A stretch of DNA of 64,000 nt. It comes from Edaphochlamys debaryana (lineage: Eukaryota; Chlorophyta; Chlorophyceae; Chlamydomonadales). The notes below the pieces were generated by a model. The model ran no database searches and had not been told where the DNA came from. It saw only the letters and a program-made list of their open reading frames with translations. The DNA is taken from NCBI GenBank assembly GCA_016858145.1, contig JAEHOE010000036.1:806001-870000 (forward strand), read 5' to 3'. Positions 11,366 to 24,600 of this stretch are shown here, piece by piece. The position numbers and the translations under genes are program-made. How positions within the stretch are numbered: position 1 is the first letter of the stretch; each line of letters opens with the position of its first letter.

Positions 11366-11370
11366 TTACA
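11366..11370 (-). terminator. UGUAA-type polyadenylation signal for the cyclase gene
   Basis: TTACA on plus (UGUAA in the minus-strand mRNA), the first copy I find downstream of the cyclase stop at 12635. It would give a 3' UTR of about 1.27 kb ending roughly 180 bp short of the converging Met-salvage transcript. Confidence 0.45.
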
Positions 11371-12634
11371 GCTGCCCTCGCCGCCCATCATCCGTGCAGT
11401 GCAACCGCAGGCAGCGCACCCGGTCCCGGGCCCAGGCTTCCATTGCCTTCCACGCCCTTGGGGCCACCCCTGGCCACCCACGCATGGGCGCACGCCCCAC
11501 GCCTCCAGAAGGCACATCCAAACACGTGAAAGCGCACCCCCCCTCAGTCCCTACGAGCCCCTTAGTACCATAAACTGTCGTTGCACCGAATCTCCTTTAC
11601 CTTGAACCGCAAAGCTCACGGCTCCTCGTTCTTTGCCTTCACGCTTCCTTATACCACCCGGCGCTCAATCCGCCAAGTGTCACGCCATCGCCCGCCCATC
11701 GTCGCCCAGCCACGCCCCGGGCCACGCCACTTGCCACCACGTCTACCATGTCTCCAAAACGCTCAGGCTGTAACCCACTCCCAAGCCCCTCCCAACACCT
11801 CCACGAAGCCCTGCCCATAACCGCGACGTCAGTGCCGGCTCTCCACATGTCGCCGATGCACGACCACGCGGTGGGCCCTCGCTGGACTGCAAAACTGAAC
11901 ACACCGCCGGCTCCCACCCGGCCGCCTCGTGCTCCTCTACCGCCTGGCTTGCCGCCTCGCAACCGCAGCCTTGATGTAAAGGTTCAAGGCCGTGTGCAGC
12001 CGCCTCGATGTAAGGGCATGTAATCGGTCCTCAGTGCCCTCGAATCCCCCCCGGCACTGTTCCCTTGCATGCGCGTGCTTTCTCCCCGCATCCCAGTACC
12101 TGCTTATGCGCCGCGCGCGTAGTAAGGAAGCATGCACCTTGGCCAGCCCCCACACCGGTACCCTTGCACCATTACCACAGCCCCTGCCCTCCCGGTCCTA
12201 CTCAGCCACCGCCCAGTCCCCTCCATGATTGATTCACCACTTGTCACCACATGCCAAACCACATGCACTGTAACCCGTACTTCGCGCCACATGATAGCAT
12301 GGTATAGACTCTGGTGAGCACCATCGGCCATGCATTCAGCCCATGACGGCATCAATCGTGGGGCTGCTGACTCAACGCCACCCCTCCTCATGGGCCATGT
12401 GCTTTGAGGCCCCCTCGACACCCCGGTCGGGGAAAACCGCATTCGTAGGGGGCACAATGCAAAAACACAAACAACACCAAGGGTGTCTCAGCCCAGACAG
12501 GTGTTACGACACACGCCCTGCCGCGGCCCCGACGCCCCCTTGCGTACGCACGTGCAACCGCGCTTGCCAGCACCCCAACCGCAGACCCTCAACCAACCCA
12601 CCAGCCCCCACAGGACCCCCTCTCTCTCCCCCCT

Positions 12635-15600
12635 TCACTCGCCCCTCAGCACCACCAGGTACACCCCCCCCGGCCGCACCGCATCGGCGCTCACCACCGG
12701 CAGCCCCAGGCGCATGTTGCCCCCCCCCAGCAGCTCCGCGGCCGTGTCCTCGCCCCCGGCCCCGCCCCCGCCCGCCTCGGGCCCCAGCCCCCGCGGGCCG
12801 ACCACGTTCGCCATCGCCGACTCCTCCACCCCTCCTCCTCCGCCTCCTCCCAGCGTGAACAGGGCCCCCGTCACGCCCGCCCCCGCATCGCCGCCCTGCG
12901 GCTGCGCAGACACGGTGCGGTCCGCATCCATGCCGGTGGTCACGGTGCGGCGGTGCCGCGGCGCCGCGCCCTCCGCCGGCGTCGACAGCACGGGCAGGAA
13001 GGCCAGGCGCTGCAGGAGCTGCAGGCGCAGGGTGGCCAGGTCGCGGCTGGGGCCGGCGTCGCGGCGGTCGGCGATGGACGCCGAGGTCTCTGCGGCCGTG
13101 GCGGCAGTCACCTCCCCGCCCAGGCCCGTGCCGATGCCGCCGCTGTCGGCCCCGCCCGGCGCGCTCAGGCCCCCGCCCGCGCCAGAGTCGATGCCGCCCG
13201 TCGTGCCGCCGCCCTGGCTAGCGGTGCCCGTGCCCGTGCCGGCGCCCGTGCCTGCCCCGAGCTGCGCAGCGCCCAGGGAGCCCGTGAGGCCGCCCATGAG
13301 CGGCCCCGCGGCCGGCCCCAGCGCGCCCCCGAGCAGGCTGCTGCGACCCGGGCCGGAGCTGTCCCGCTGCGAGGCCGACCCGGGGGTCGCCCGGGCCAGC
13401 GTCGCCGCGCCCCCCGCGGAGGACATGGACAGCGCCGCCGGCTCCACCGCCTGGGGGTCGCCGCCAGCGCCGCCGGGGCCGGCTGCGCCGCCCGCGCCGC
13501 TGCCCCAGCCGAGGTCGTGCTGTGCGTGGCGTGCCGCCTGGTGCAGCACGGCCGCCGCCACGCCGCCGCGCGCCAGCAGCTGGCCCATGCGCGCCCCCCC
13601 GGCCATGGCCCTCAGCCGCTTGAGCGCCTTGCCCGCCTGCGCAGAGTAGAGCGCGCGGGCGGTGGCCACGCGCACGTCGAAGCGCACCTGGGCGGGGGAA
13701 AGGGAGGGGATGTTTGTTGCTTGAGGGAGGTGGGTCGTCGGGTGGGATACAGGGAGAGGGCTGTCGGCGTGGGTTGGGGCGCTAGTTGTCCAGGAATGCA
13801 GCCCCTGCCCCAGCCCCAGCCCCTGCCTTCACCTCCAAGACCCGCTGCCCGCTCCTTCGCTTGCACTCCCTCCCCATTCCCCACCCCCCCGCCGCCCCAA
13901 CCCCTCCGCGCCCCCACCTCTCCGCAGTCGGCCGAGCAGCGCACGCGCAGCCCCCTGAACCTCTGTCCGCTGGGCAGCTCCAGGGGCTCCCCCAGCGAGT
14001 GCTCCAGCAGCGCCTCGGGCCACCCCACCTCCTCCCGCAGCGCCGCCTGCAGCGCCAGGGCGAACCCCAGCCCCGCCACCGCGTCCCCGAACGCCACCAG
14101 CGCCACGCCGTCCGCCAGGGCCGCGGGGTAGCCGCCCCAGGACCGGGCCACGGAGAGGAGGGCGGACTCGGCCAGCAGCAGGGCCTGCGTGGTGACGGCG
14201 GCGTCCCAGGCGCGCAGCACGGGCACGCCCGCGAAGGCGACGCGGATGAAGGTGAGGCGGCCCAGGGGCGCGTCCACGATGCCGGGGACCAGCAGCGTGC
14301 CCGCGCGGAGCGAGCAGGCGCCGCCGGCGCTCTGCTCCCAGTGCGCCAGGCGGGGCAGGAGCGAGGAGTTGAGCACCTGGGGGGGTGGGTGGTGGAGTGG
14401 TGCGGGTGGGTGTCGTTGGAGCGCTTCTCCGTTCTTCCGCCTCTCCCTCGGGGAGGCGCATGGAGGGTGTTGTAGGAGCGCTTCTTCCTCCGTCCTTTCG
14501 CCTCTCCCATGCCCCCTCCCTCCGTCCCCCACCCGCCCACCCCCACCCACCAGGAACACGTCCGTGGTGAGCGACCGCACCACGCCGCCCGCGCGCTCCG
14601 CCTGCCGCGCCGCTGCGCCCAGGCCGAAGCCCATCATGGCCAGCGCCCCCGCGCCCGCGTCGTCGTGCTCCTCCTTGTCGTCCGTGAGCGCATAGCGGCC
14701 GCAGTGCAGCGCCTTGGCCCCCGCCAGCTCCTCGGGCCAGGGCTGAAGCGCCGCCCACGTGTCGCCGCTCAGCAGCGTCATGCCGCCCACGCCCGCATCC
14801 GACACCAGCTTGGTCATCTGGGGTGGGGGGGTAGGGAGGGAGGAAAGGGGAGGGGAAGGGAAGAAGGGGGGAGGGCGTGGAGAGAGAGGGGAAGGTGGGG
14901 TCAGGAGGAAGCGGTAGGGAGCAAGGCAGGAGTGCGGTGGTGGTCTCTCCTGATCAACGGCACCTATCCCGCGGCCCCCTGCCCTTCCCGCCCACCTGCA
15001 TGCAGTGCCCCGAGTAGGCGATGCGGCCGCTCCGCTTCACCCAGATCACGTCCCGCCCCGGCTCCAGGCCCGTGGAGATGCCGATGCGAACGCGGAAGCC
15101 CCTGGGGGTGGGGGTGGGGTGGGGGTGTGGGGGAAACGTGTTTTCACCCTTTGGTTACACAGAGGTGCGTGGCGACGCGAAGAGGAGGTAGGGTACAAGG
15201 TACAGGCCAGGCGCGCAGCACGCAAGCGAGCCGCCGCACCTGAAGCACAGCGGCACGGGGCCGCCGCCGCCGGCCTGCCCCCCGGCGGTGGTGGGCCGCC
15301 TCGAGGGCAGCAGCCGGCGCAGGCCCAGGCTGAGGCCCATGGCGCTGCTGGTGACGGAGCGCGGGGGCGTGTGCAGTATGGGGGGGAGCAGGGAGCTGTG
15401 CGCGGAGCGCTCGGGGCGCCAGCGGGCGGACAGCAGCAGCGAGTGCTCCCGCCGGGCCATGGCGGTGGCGGCCAGGGGGGAGCCGGCGGCGGCTGAGGGG
15501 CTGGCCGTGGCGGCCGGCGAGTGGGGCTGCGGGGCGGGGGCGGAGAGGGGTGGGGGAGGGGCGGGGGGGGCGGGGGCACGCGTGCGGGGTGAGTAGGGAC

Positions 15601-18600
15601 GACGGGCGGAATGTGGCACCCTGGTCAACAACAGTTGCTGACCACAAGGTGGCCTGTCCGCTAGCCGCGTTGCTGCTCACCATACCATCCCCCTTCACAC
15701 TCCCCGTCAGGCCACCGCCCTGCCCCGCCCCCCTCCCCGCCCCCCTCCCCGCCGCCCACCTGCACCCCTGCCTGCGCAATGATGAGCGCCTGCAGCCCCC
15801 CGTGCCCCGGCCCCAGCGGCCCCGCCCCCGGGCCCCCGCCGCCCCGCGCCGCCGCCGTGAAGGAAGCCATGCGCAGCGCGTCCCGGACCTGAGTCATGGA
15901 CATGCCGCTGCGCTGTACGGCGCTGGCGGCGGACTCCAGGCCGCCGCCGCCGCCGCCAGCACCGCCGGCGGTGCCGTCGCCGCTGGTGGCCAGCGCCGCT
16001 GCCGCCGCCGAGGCGATGGCTTGGATCCCGGAATCCAGGGCCGTCGGGCGGCCGTTGAGTGAGGTCTTGATGCTGTGCATGACCTCGGCGGCGAAGAAGC
16101 GGGACGGCCCGGCGGCGCCGTAGCCAGAGCCCAGCGGCGCCGCCGGCAGCGGGAAGGGCGCGCCGCCGCCGCCGGGCCCGGGCGCGTACAGCGCCGGCCA
16201 AAGCGTCGCCAGCGAATGACGGCGGCAGACCAGGTCGGGGCTGATCAGCGGCGGCGGCGGCGGCGGTGACGGCGGCGCCTGGGTGCCCGTGGCGGCGGCG
16301 AAGACGGCCCGCGGCGGCCGCGTGAAGCTTGGGGCCTTGCCTACGCCGCCGCCTGCGGCTGCGGCGGCGGCACCAGGCCCGCTGCTGACGGCAGAGGCCG
16401 CGCCTGTGCCCGTGCCATCGTCGGAGCGGGCGAGGGCGGCGGCGGCGGCGGGTTGGCCGCTGGTGCTGCGGCTGGGCCCCTGGGAGGCCAGGTGCACCGC
16501 CGCCGCGTTGCTACCGCTGCTCTCGTCCGCGCTTCCGGTGCCGCTGCCGTTGCCGACCACGATGCCGATGGCGCTGGGGCGCATCATGCTCGCCGCGCCG
16601 CCGCCGCCGCCGTCCCCTGCGCCCCCGCCGCCGCCGTCACCGCCGCCGCCGTCGACGCGGTCGGGAACCGCGACCGACGCGCGCGCGCGCGGCGGCATCC
16701 GAGCGCTCCGGCGCCTGCCGTACGCCGCCGTGTGGCTGACGGCGCGGCGGACGAGCATCGCATCGGCGCCGTCAGCGCCCGGCGGCGGCGGCGATGCCGC
16801 CAGCGCCGGTACCGCCGGCGCCGCCGCGCCGGCCGGGACCACTGGGTCCATGAAGAGCGCTGCCGTACGCTCGGGCCGCCGCATGCGACGGCTCAGCAGC
16901 GCCGCCGGCGCCAGTCTGTGCCAGCGGCCTGGCGGTGAGGGGCGGGCATCGGCGGCGGCGGCCGGCGGCGCTACGGGGGCAGGAGCGGCAGCGGCGGGGG
17001 TGGCGGAAGCACCGAAGGCGGCAGCGATGGCGCGTCCCGCTGGAGAGAAAGCGGCCGGGGGTGGGGCGGTGAGCAGATTGCGCGGTGCGCTGTGCGGGCG
17101 CTTGAAGGAAGGCACGTTGCCGAACGCTGAGGCCGCTTGACCTGCCGCCGCTGCCGCTGCCGCCGCCGCTGCCGCCCGCGGGCCAGGCTCCGACACCCGG
17201 CTGTCCAGCGCCGAAGGGCTTGCTTGTGCCGCTGCTGCCGCCGCCGCCAGGCCGCCTGCCGCGTTGGCGTTGGCGGCGGTGTTCCTCGACCGGCCGCCGG
17301 TAGACCGGTCAAATGCCGCCTCCGCCGATGACGTCACCGCCACCGCCGCTGCCGCGGCAGCGTCCTGCTGGCGGCGGCGGCTTGCCGCCGCGCCCTCCAG
17401 GTAGTCCCTCAGCCTCGACTCCACGGCGTCATTGTACGGCACCAGCTTAGCGCCGCCGCCGCCGCCCCTGCCGCCGCCGCCAAGCAGGCCCCGGAGGCGC
17501 TTTGCGATGCGGCGCAGCCCGCCCGGGCCGGGCGGTCGCGGCGCTCCATCTTCCTCCTCGACGTCCACCAGATCCGGCGCCTCCGCCAGCTCTGCCTCGA
17601 CCTCCAGCGCCGGCGGCAGCGCCGACCGCACGCCCCGCTGGCTACGGCCCGCGACGGCGCCGCCGTTGCCGTTGACGGCGCCGCCGCCGGCGCCTTGACT
17701 GGACGCGAGCGTGTACGAACGTACGTGCGGCGGCGGCAGGCCGCCACCAGCACTGCTGGCGCTCTCCAAGCCATGGCTGTCGCCGGCAGCGCCGTCAGCG
17801 GTCGTGCGCCGGTCGACGTCGGTCTCTGCCTCGCCGTCGCCCGTCGCCTCGCCGTCGGCGGAGGCCGACGGCATCGTCTGGCCGTCTGAGAAGCCGTCGA
17901 CGGAGGAGGTAGCGGCGTGGCGGACGGACCGCGGCGGCCGCGGCCGCGTGCGGGACCACTGCAGCGGCGCCGCCAGCGGAGGCGCCGCCGCCACGGCGGG
18001 CACCGCCACTGCTGCCGCCGCCGCCGCCGGGGCCCGGCCCGCCGCCGCCGAGCGGGCGGCGGCGGTAGCGGCAGCCGAGAGGGAGGGCGCGTGCCTTGCG
18101 GTCAGGGAGAAGAGCGAGGACAGGGCGCTCGTGATGCTGCCTCGGTTCATGTTGGCGCGGCTGAGCGCGCCGCTGGCGGAGGCGTTGGCGGCGGCGGTCG
18201 CGGTCGCGTGGGCGCAGTAGCACATGCGCAGCAGCGGCTCCTTGAACGTCCGCCGCCGGGCCTCCGCCGCCGCTTCCTCTGCCGCCAGCCTGCCGCCGGC
18301 CGCCGGCATCATGCGGATGCGCTTGGAGGCGAATGCCCGGCCCAAGCCGCCTCCGCCGCCGCCTCCTCCTCCTCCGCCTCCGCCGCCTCCGCCACTGATC
18401 TGTCCCCGATCCGTCCCCGACTCTTGCGCGAGCGGGTTGTTGTAGGTGGACGCGACCACAAAGGACCCGCTGCTGCGCGGGCCCAGGCCCGGCGCCCCCA
18501 TGGGGCCCGGCTGCAGAATGCTGGCGATTCGTCGAGCCAGGTAGCTGTGCGGCCGCAGCGAGTTGGTCCGGAGCCCCGCCACCAGCCCCGCGCCCTCCGT

Positions 18601-21600
18601 CGAGGCGCCGCCGCTGCCGGTGCCGCCTCCGCCGCCGGCGCCGAAGGCGCGCAGGGAGCCGCCGGAGGGCGGCCCCGGCGGCGCCAGGGCCAGTCGGGAG
18701 GTGGAGCTGGGGCCGAGCCCCAGGCCGAGGCCCTCCCGCCAGGCGCCGGAAGGGGCCACACCGATGGAGGCACGGGCGAAGGAGGCGCTTGCGCGGGGCC
18801 CGGCCGGGCGCGACCACGGCCCCGGCCCGTCGCTGCCGTCTAGAAACGGCGGCGGCAGGGCCGCGCTGACGGCCCCCCGGCCGCCCAGGTGTCGCAGCGA
18901 CGGGTGGGATATGTCCAGCGCTTGCGGCATCCCCGCGGGGCCGTCGGCCTCCGCGCCGCCGCCGCCGCCTGCCAGGGCCGCCGCTGCGGCGGCGGCGGCG
19001 GCTGAGCTGGTTGGAAAGGAGAGCGCGCTAGGGGGTGGGCCGCCGCCGCCGCCGCCGGCAGCCAGGGCCGCCCCGCTGGGGCCCCGCTGGACCTGCGGCA
19101 TGAGGCGGAGGGACAGGCTGCCGCTGGCGGCGCCGCCAGCCGGGCCGGCGGCGCCGGGGGCGAAGGCGGCGGCGATCTGGGCGGCCACCATGGCGGCGCT
19201 GCCGCCGCCGCCACCGCTGCCGCCGGCGAGGGGCGAGCGGGCCGGCCAGGACGGCTGCAGGCGCGCTGACTTGGTGGCGTAGGGCTGGGGGTGGGGGAAG
19301 GAGTGGAGCGGCGCGTACGGCTCCGGATCGTGCTGGTGCTCCTGGGAGCTGGCGTGCTGGTGGATGGCGAGCAGTACCTGCTGCTGAGGGGACAGGCCCA
19401 GCTGGGCCCCGTGCTGGCCCGATGCCGTACGGACCAGGGGCCCGCTCGCGCCCGCACCCGCACCCAGGCCCGCCCCGAGGCCGCTGCCGGGCGGCCGCAG
19501 CCAGCTCGCCGCCCGCTCGGCGCCAGGGCGGCCGCCGCCGCCGGCCGCGGGCCCCTGCAGGCCCAGGGCGGTGCTGCGGCCGGGCCCAGCCAGGCCCAGC
19601 CGGGGCAACCGCTCGCTCTGCGTCCGCACCATGCCCATCTCGCTTGCGGCCAGGTGCCTCGAGGCCCCGGCAAAGACCGGTGCGGGGATGTGCACGGCGG
19701 AGGGCACTGACGGGCCGGCGGGGGCCAGTGACGGCAGGCCATCGCGACGAAAGCGGGTCCCGGGGCCCACGAATGGGTTGGGCGGTGAGGTGGAGAGCGG
19801 CTGCGTCTGGCCGTGCGCCGGGGCGGCGCCCATCTGGATGTTGCACGGGAGTGAGACGGGCCCGGAGGACAGGCCTGCCACATCGGGCCCCGCCCCCTCA
19901 TCCGCCTCCGCCCCTGTCTCCGTCCCTGCGCCACGCTGCCACGCACAAGGCACAGGCGCCGTCGCCTCCCCGGCCCAGCTGCCGCCGGCGCCGGCCCCGA
20001 CCTCCGCCTCCGCCTCCGCCTCTGCCTCCCCCGCAGATTCCGGGGCCCGCGGGCCGCTCCGGTCCAGCTCGAGCGCGTTGTTGTCTGCCGACAGCAGCGG
20101 CGGCAGGGACTCCTCCGCCAGCTCCATGCCGCCCTCCAGCACCAGCGCCTCCACCTCCGCCACCGCCGTCAGCCCGCCGCCGCCGCCGCCAGCGCGGGTC
20201 AGGAGCGCGGGGGAGCTGCGGCCGTGGTGGGGCTGCGGCGGCGGCTGCTTGGGCCGCGGCTGCGGGGTGAGCGAGGCTAGCGGCATACCGTTGCCTCGCG
20301 GCTGCAAGGGCTGGGGCTGGGGCTGGGGCTGCAGGAAGGGGTGAGACGAGGCCAGGGTGGCGGGCTGCCGGGCCACGGAGGCGGGGTTCGCGGGGGGCAG
20401 GGGCGGCCGGCCGATTGGCGGCGGCTCTGCACCGGTGTGGGCCGGGGCCGGGGCCGGGGCCGGGGGCTGCGGCTCGTCGCCGTTGCCGGTCCCTCCGCTG
20501 AGCTCCGAGGCGCCGCGGCTGGGGGCCGCGTAGTCGCGGTCCAGGGCAAAGGCCCGGCGAGCCCCGATGGCGGCACCCCCCAGCCGGGGCGACATGCGGG
20601 GGCCCGAGAGGGCCGCTGTGGCGGGCAGGCAACAGAGGGCAGGCGACAGACGGTTACGATGGCCAAGAGGAAGACGATCACCCGCAAGGAGACACACCAT
20701 CCCCAACATGCCCAGAGCCCCAAACCCCCAACCACCGCAGGCTTGATGCTCTCCCACCCACCTGCCACGCCTGCACCCGACCCTGCCTCCGCGGCCCCCG
20801 CCTGCCGCCACGAGCCGCTGAGCCGCGGCGGCACCCCGCCGGGCGACCTGGGCCCGCCCCACCGCAGCGCACCGGCGCGGCCCTGGCTGCTGGTGCGGGG
20901 GGCGGCGGCGGCGGCGCCCCAGGCACCCGCCGGCCGCATGCGCCGCTGCGAGGGCCGGTGCTCTGGGATGGGCGAGGGGAGCGTGGCGGAGCGGTGCGGT
21001 CCCGCCAGGGCAGTGGCCGCATGCAGTGGCTCCAGGTCTGCCGACATGCGCCCCCGCTGCGGGAGCGCCCCCACAGCAAGGCCCGAGGCCCCGTGGGCGG
21101 AGGCCGCGTCCGGTAGCACGGCGGAGAAGGAGGCGAGCCGTTGCTGCCGCAGGCTGTCCGGGCCCGCGATGCGTGGGTTGCCGTTGGCGCCGCCGCTGCC
21201 GCCGGCGCCGCCGATGGCGCCGCTGCCGGTGCTGCCGCCGCCGCCGAAGCCGGGGCCCAGGCCGCCGCTGCCGCCGCCGCCGCTGGTGCTGTGCTCGTCG
21301 CTGCCGTCCAGGCTGCCACGGAGCCCCGCCAACGGCGGCGGCGCGGCGGCGGCGGCGGCGGCGGCTGTCGCCGCTGCGGCCAGTCCGTCGGGCGGCGGCA
21401 GGGCCATGACGGGGCGGCAGTTCTGTGCCGCCAGGAGCTCCGGGGGCCACTGCACCTGCAGCAGCGACACCTGGGGGCCGGCGGGGAGTGGGTGGGGGAG
21501 TCAGGCGCAAGGCAGAAGGGGCCGCGGTGCGGGGCGTGCGTCGGCCGTATGTGGCACAGCCGCCGCCACGCCGTCAACCGAAAGCCGGTGCCGGGGTGCA

Positions 21601-24600
21601 GAGCGAATGGGTATGGCGCCGGTCTGAAAACAGGGTCAAACGGCACGGCCTGGCTAGGGGCCTCGCACCCTGAGTACAACCCTGGATTTCGGGGTCGAAC
21701 TAGGGGGGTGCAATGTTCGCTAGTCTGTACTCGGGGTGGAAGACCCTCTGCCGTGGGGTTTTGTGAGAGGGATCTGGCACGCCTCCCAACCCGTCCACCC
21801 GAGCTCGCTAAAATTGCTCTCCAGCCCTTCCGCTTAGCTTAGATGATGTTAATAAGCATATAGAAAGTCAACTGGGTCCTCCTGGGTGCTGTTTGCGCGA
21901 CGCGAAAGTGCTTGGCATCATCGCGAGGTCTCGCGCCGAGCTGAACTGGGCCCCCATGTGCACAGCAGCTGGCTTCTATTAGTATACAGACATCATTGGA
22001 GTCGTTTGCGGGCTTCTTGCTTGACACTTTGGGGACATGCTGCCCGAAATGTGTGCGAGGACCGACCTCCAAAGGCCCCCTGAAACTCAGTATGCTGAAC
22101 CCTTGAGGCATAAGAAGCATCGGTGCAAAAGGGTAGAGCGAGTTTCGCGGCGGGGGCGACAAAAGACATAGTAACTCTTTTGGGGGTCCTCCCGACCGGC
22201 GCCATAACCATTCGGGTGCAGAGGCGGGGGCCCGATTGGGAGCCGGCCCGCCCACGTGCGCTGCGCACCTGCAGCTGCAGCGCGCAGGCCACTGCGTGCT
22301 CGGCAGTGTGGAAGGCGAGGATGAAGCTGTCGCCCTCCGTGTGGCACTCGTACGCGTTGTACCTGCGGCCGTACCACACCGCACCGCATCAGCTCGAACG
22401 CATGTGAGGGTCAGCAGGAGCCCACCAACCACCAGGACCCTGCCCCCTCAGCTCGCACGCGTCCGCCCGGCACAGCAGCCCCCGCCCCCGCCCCCGCTCA
22501 GCCCCCCTCGCCCCCTGCCCCCCCCCGAACCCACTTGGCCAGCAGCTGCCGCACGCAGCGGTTGTGCAGCGACAGCGCTGCGTCCATGACGCCCTCGTCC
22601 AGGGCCTCCCACAGCTTGGTGCTGCGAGGGGGGGGGGGCCAGGGAGGGAGACAGGCGGGTGGGCTTAGGACCCCTTTGCTCTGGTAGCCCCCCTTGCGCG
22701 CCCCCTTCGCGCGCCTCCTTTGCTAGCCCCCTTGCAAGCCCCCTTTGCTAGCCCCCTTGCAAGCCCCCTTTGCTAGCCCCCTCTGCTAGCCCCCTTTGCT
22801 TTTGCTAGCCCCCTTTGCTAGCCCCCTTGCAAGCCCCCTCTGCTAGCCCCCTTCGCTAGCCCCCTCTGCTAGCCCCCTTTGCTAGCCCCCTTTGCTAGCC
22901 CCCTCTGCTAGCCCCCTTTGCTAGCCCCCTTCGCTAGCCCCCTTTGCTAGCCCCCTTCGCTAGCCCCCTCTGCTAGCCGCCTTTGCTAGCCCCCTTTGCT
23001 GGCCCCCTTGCAAGCCCCTTCACCGCCCCCCGCCCCTTCACCGCCCCCCGCTCACGAGTCCTCGATGTCCGTGATGACGAGGCTGGTCTTGGGCCCGTAC
23101 GTGGGCGCCGCGGCCATGCGGATCGTGAAGCCCGAGCTGCGCAGGGGCGGGGTCACCGTCAGGGGTCACCGTCAGGGTTCAATGACACTCGCAGCCGCAT
23201 GGCAGGGCCGCGTCTGCACGTGCTGGCGCCCCCGGCCCAAGCCCCCGGGCCCGTCCTCGGCCCCCGAGCCTGCCCCCTCCGCCTGCGCACCTGCCCCTGA
23301 AGCAGCCGATGGTGAGCACGGTGGTGACCAGGGTGGCGGCCAGGACGGCGGCGAGGGAGCCCAGGGCGATGGCCACGCTGCGGCGCCAGCCCCCGTGGGG
23401 GGGCTCGGGGGCCTCCTCCTCGGGGGGCGTGTAGCCGATGTCGATGTAGAAGCTGCGGGGACGGGGTATGGGGGCAGCAACAAGTCGGCGGGAGGCGGTG
23501 GGGAGCATAGGAGGGAAGGTGTGGGGTGCACGGGTAGAAGGGGCGAGTGCGCGCGAGTGGGCGGGTGCGCACGGGTGGGCGGCCGGGCGCGCGGCTCACC
23601 GCCTGCGCAGCTCCGGGTCCGAGGGGCTGAAGGCCGCGGTGATGGCGGCGGCCAGCTCCTGCGCGGGAGAGGCGGGAGGGGGCAAGAAGGGGCACTTGAG
23701 GAAGCGCCCCCGAGGTACGGGCGCACGTTTCCGGCTTCGTGTGCCAGACACGATGCACCCGTGCCGCCAGACGCCAACCGCCAGGCGCCGCCCCTCCCTT
23801 CCCCCTCCCCCTCCCGGCCTTGCTTGCGTGAGCTGTCTGGTGCTGGCCGTGACGTTGGGGTCCTGCGGTCGGGGGTTCACGGGGGGTGCCATGAGAAGTT
23901 AGAAGGGTCTGAGGGCGGTGGCATCGTGAGGCGGGTGAGGATGGCAGCCACACGCTGTGCTGCGGGAAGCACACCAAGGGCGCGTGGCCCTCCCACCCGC
24001 GCCCTGCCTTCCCCCCCAACCCCATCCCCCTCCCCGGCCCACCTGCGCCGCCGCCGACGTGTTGGCCAGTAGCGCGAGCAGGCGGCCCAGCCCCGGGATG
24101 CGCGGGCTGACCACGGCGTTGGGGTGCACCACGGCGGTGCGGAAGGCGGTCAGGAAGCTGGAGGTGGCGGTGGACTCGAAGCCCGCGGCCTCCCACCTGC
24201 GGGCACGCAGCGGCGCAGCGGGGCGGTCAGCGCACCCGAGGCGCACGGGGCCAGGCAGCAGGGGCAGCCCAAGTGCCGGGGGCCTGCCGCTCGTGCCCTG
24301 CTCCTTCGGTGGCCGGTCCAGCCGCCAGCCTCCCTGCCCTTCCCACACCCAGATCCAGATCCAGACATACGCCTCCCTCATGTGCCCCACCTGCTCAGGC
24401 TGCCCAGGTCCAGTTGCGACTCCCGTACAGGGCAGTTGGGCCTGTCCGGGTCCGACACCCAGGCCCACATAGGCCCAGGCGCCAGGGCCGTGGTCAGGGC
24501 CTGCCACGCCGCGAAGAGGGGCACGGGCTCCGCCGAGGCCCTCAGCCCCATGGACACCGCCCCGCGGCCCAGCACGGGGGCCGCATTGACCAGGTCCGTG

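Larger units (their letters stand above)
10588..12634. other. Intergenic region between two convergent 3' ends
   Basis: About 2 kb lie between the Met-salvage stop and the cyclase stop. This should hold both 3' UTRs: UGUAA occurs on plus at 11156 and its complement at 11366, and further plus-strand copies occur near 11769, 11970, 12005-12020 and 12269. I see no credible coding exon, RNA gene or transposon ends. Confidence 0.6.

Noticed and set aside
20616..20761. Hydrophobic stretch resembling a TM helix (W-C-V-S-L-R-V-I-V-F-L-L-A-I-V)
   Set aside because: It lies in an intron with good gtgggt and ccacag ends, and both flanking exons are in phase without it.
15661..21510. Single 1949-codon minus-strand ORF taken as one exon
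   Set aside because: It crosses an intron (20761-20616) and starts outside the exon frame. Only 20615-15760 matches the cyclase frame.
22716..23018. CRISPR array
   Set aside because: The repeats are 13 bp, contiguous and degenerate with no unique spacers; this is an intronic minisatellite in a eukaryotic gene.
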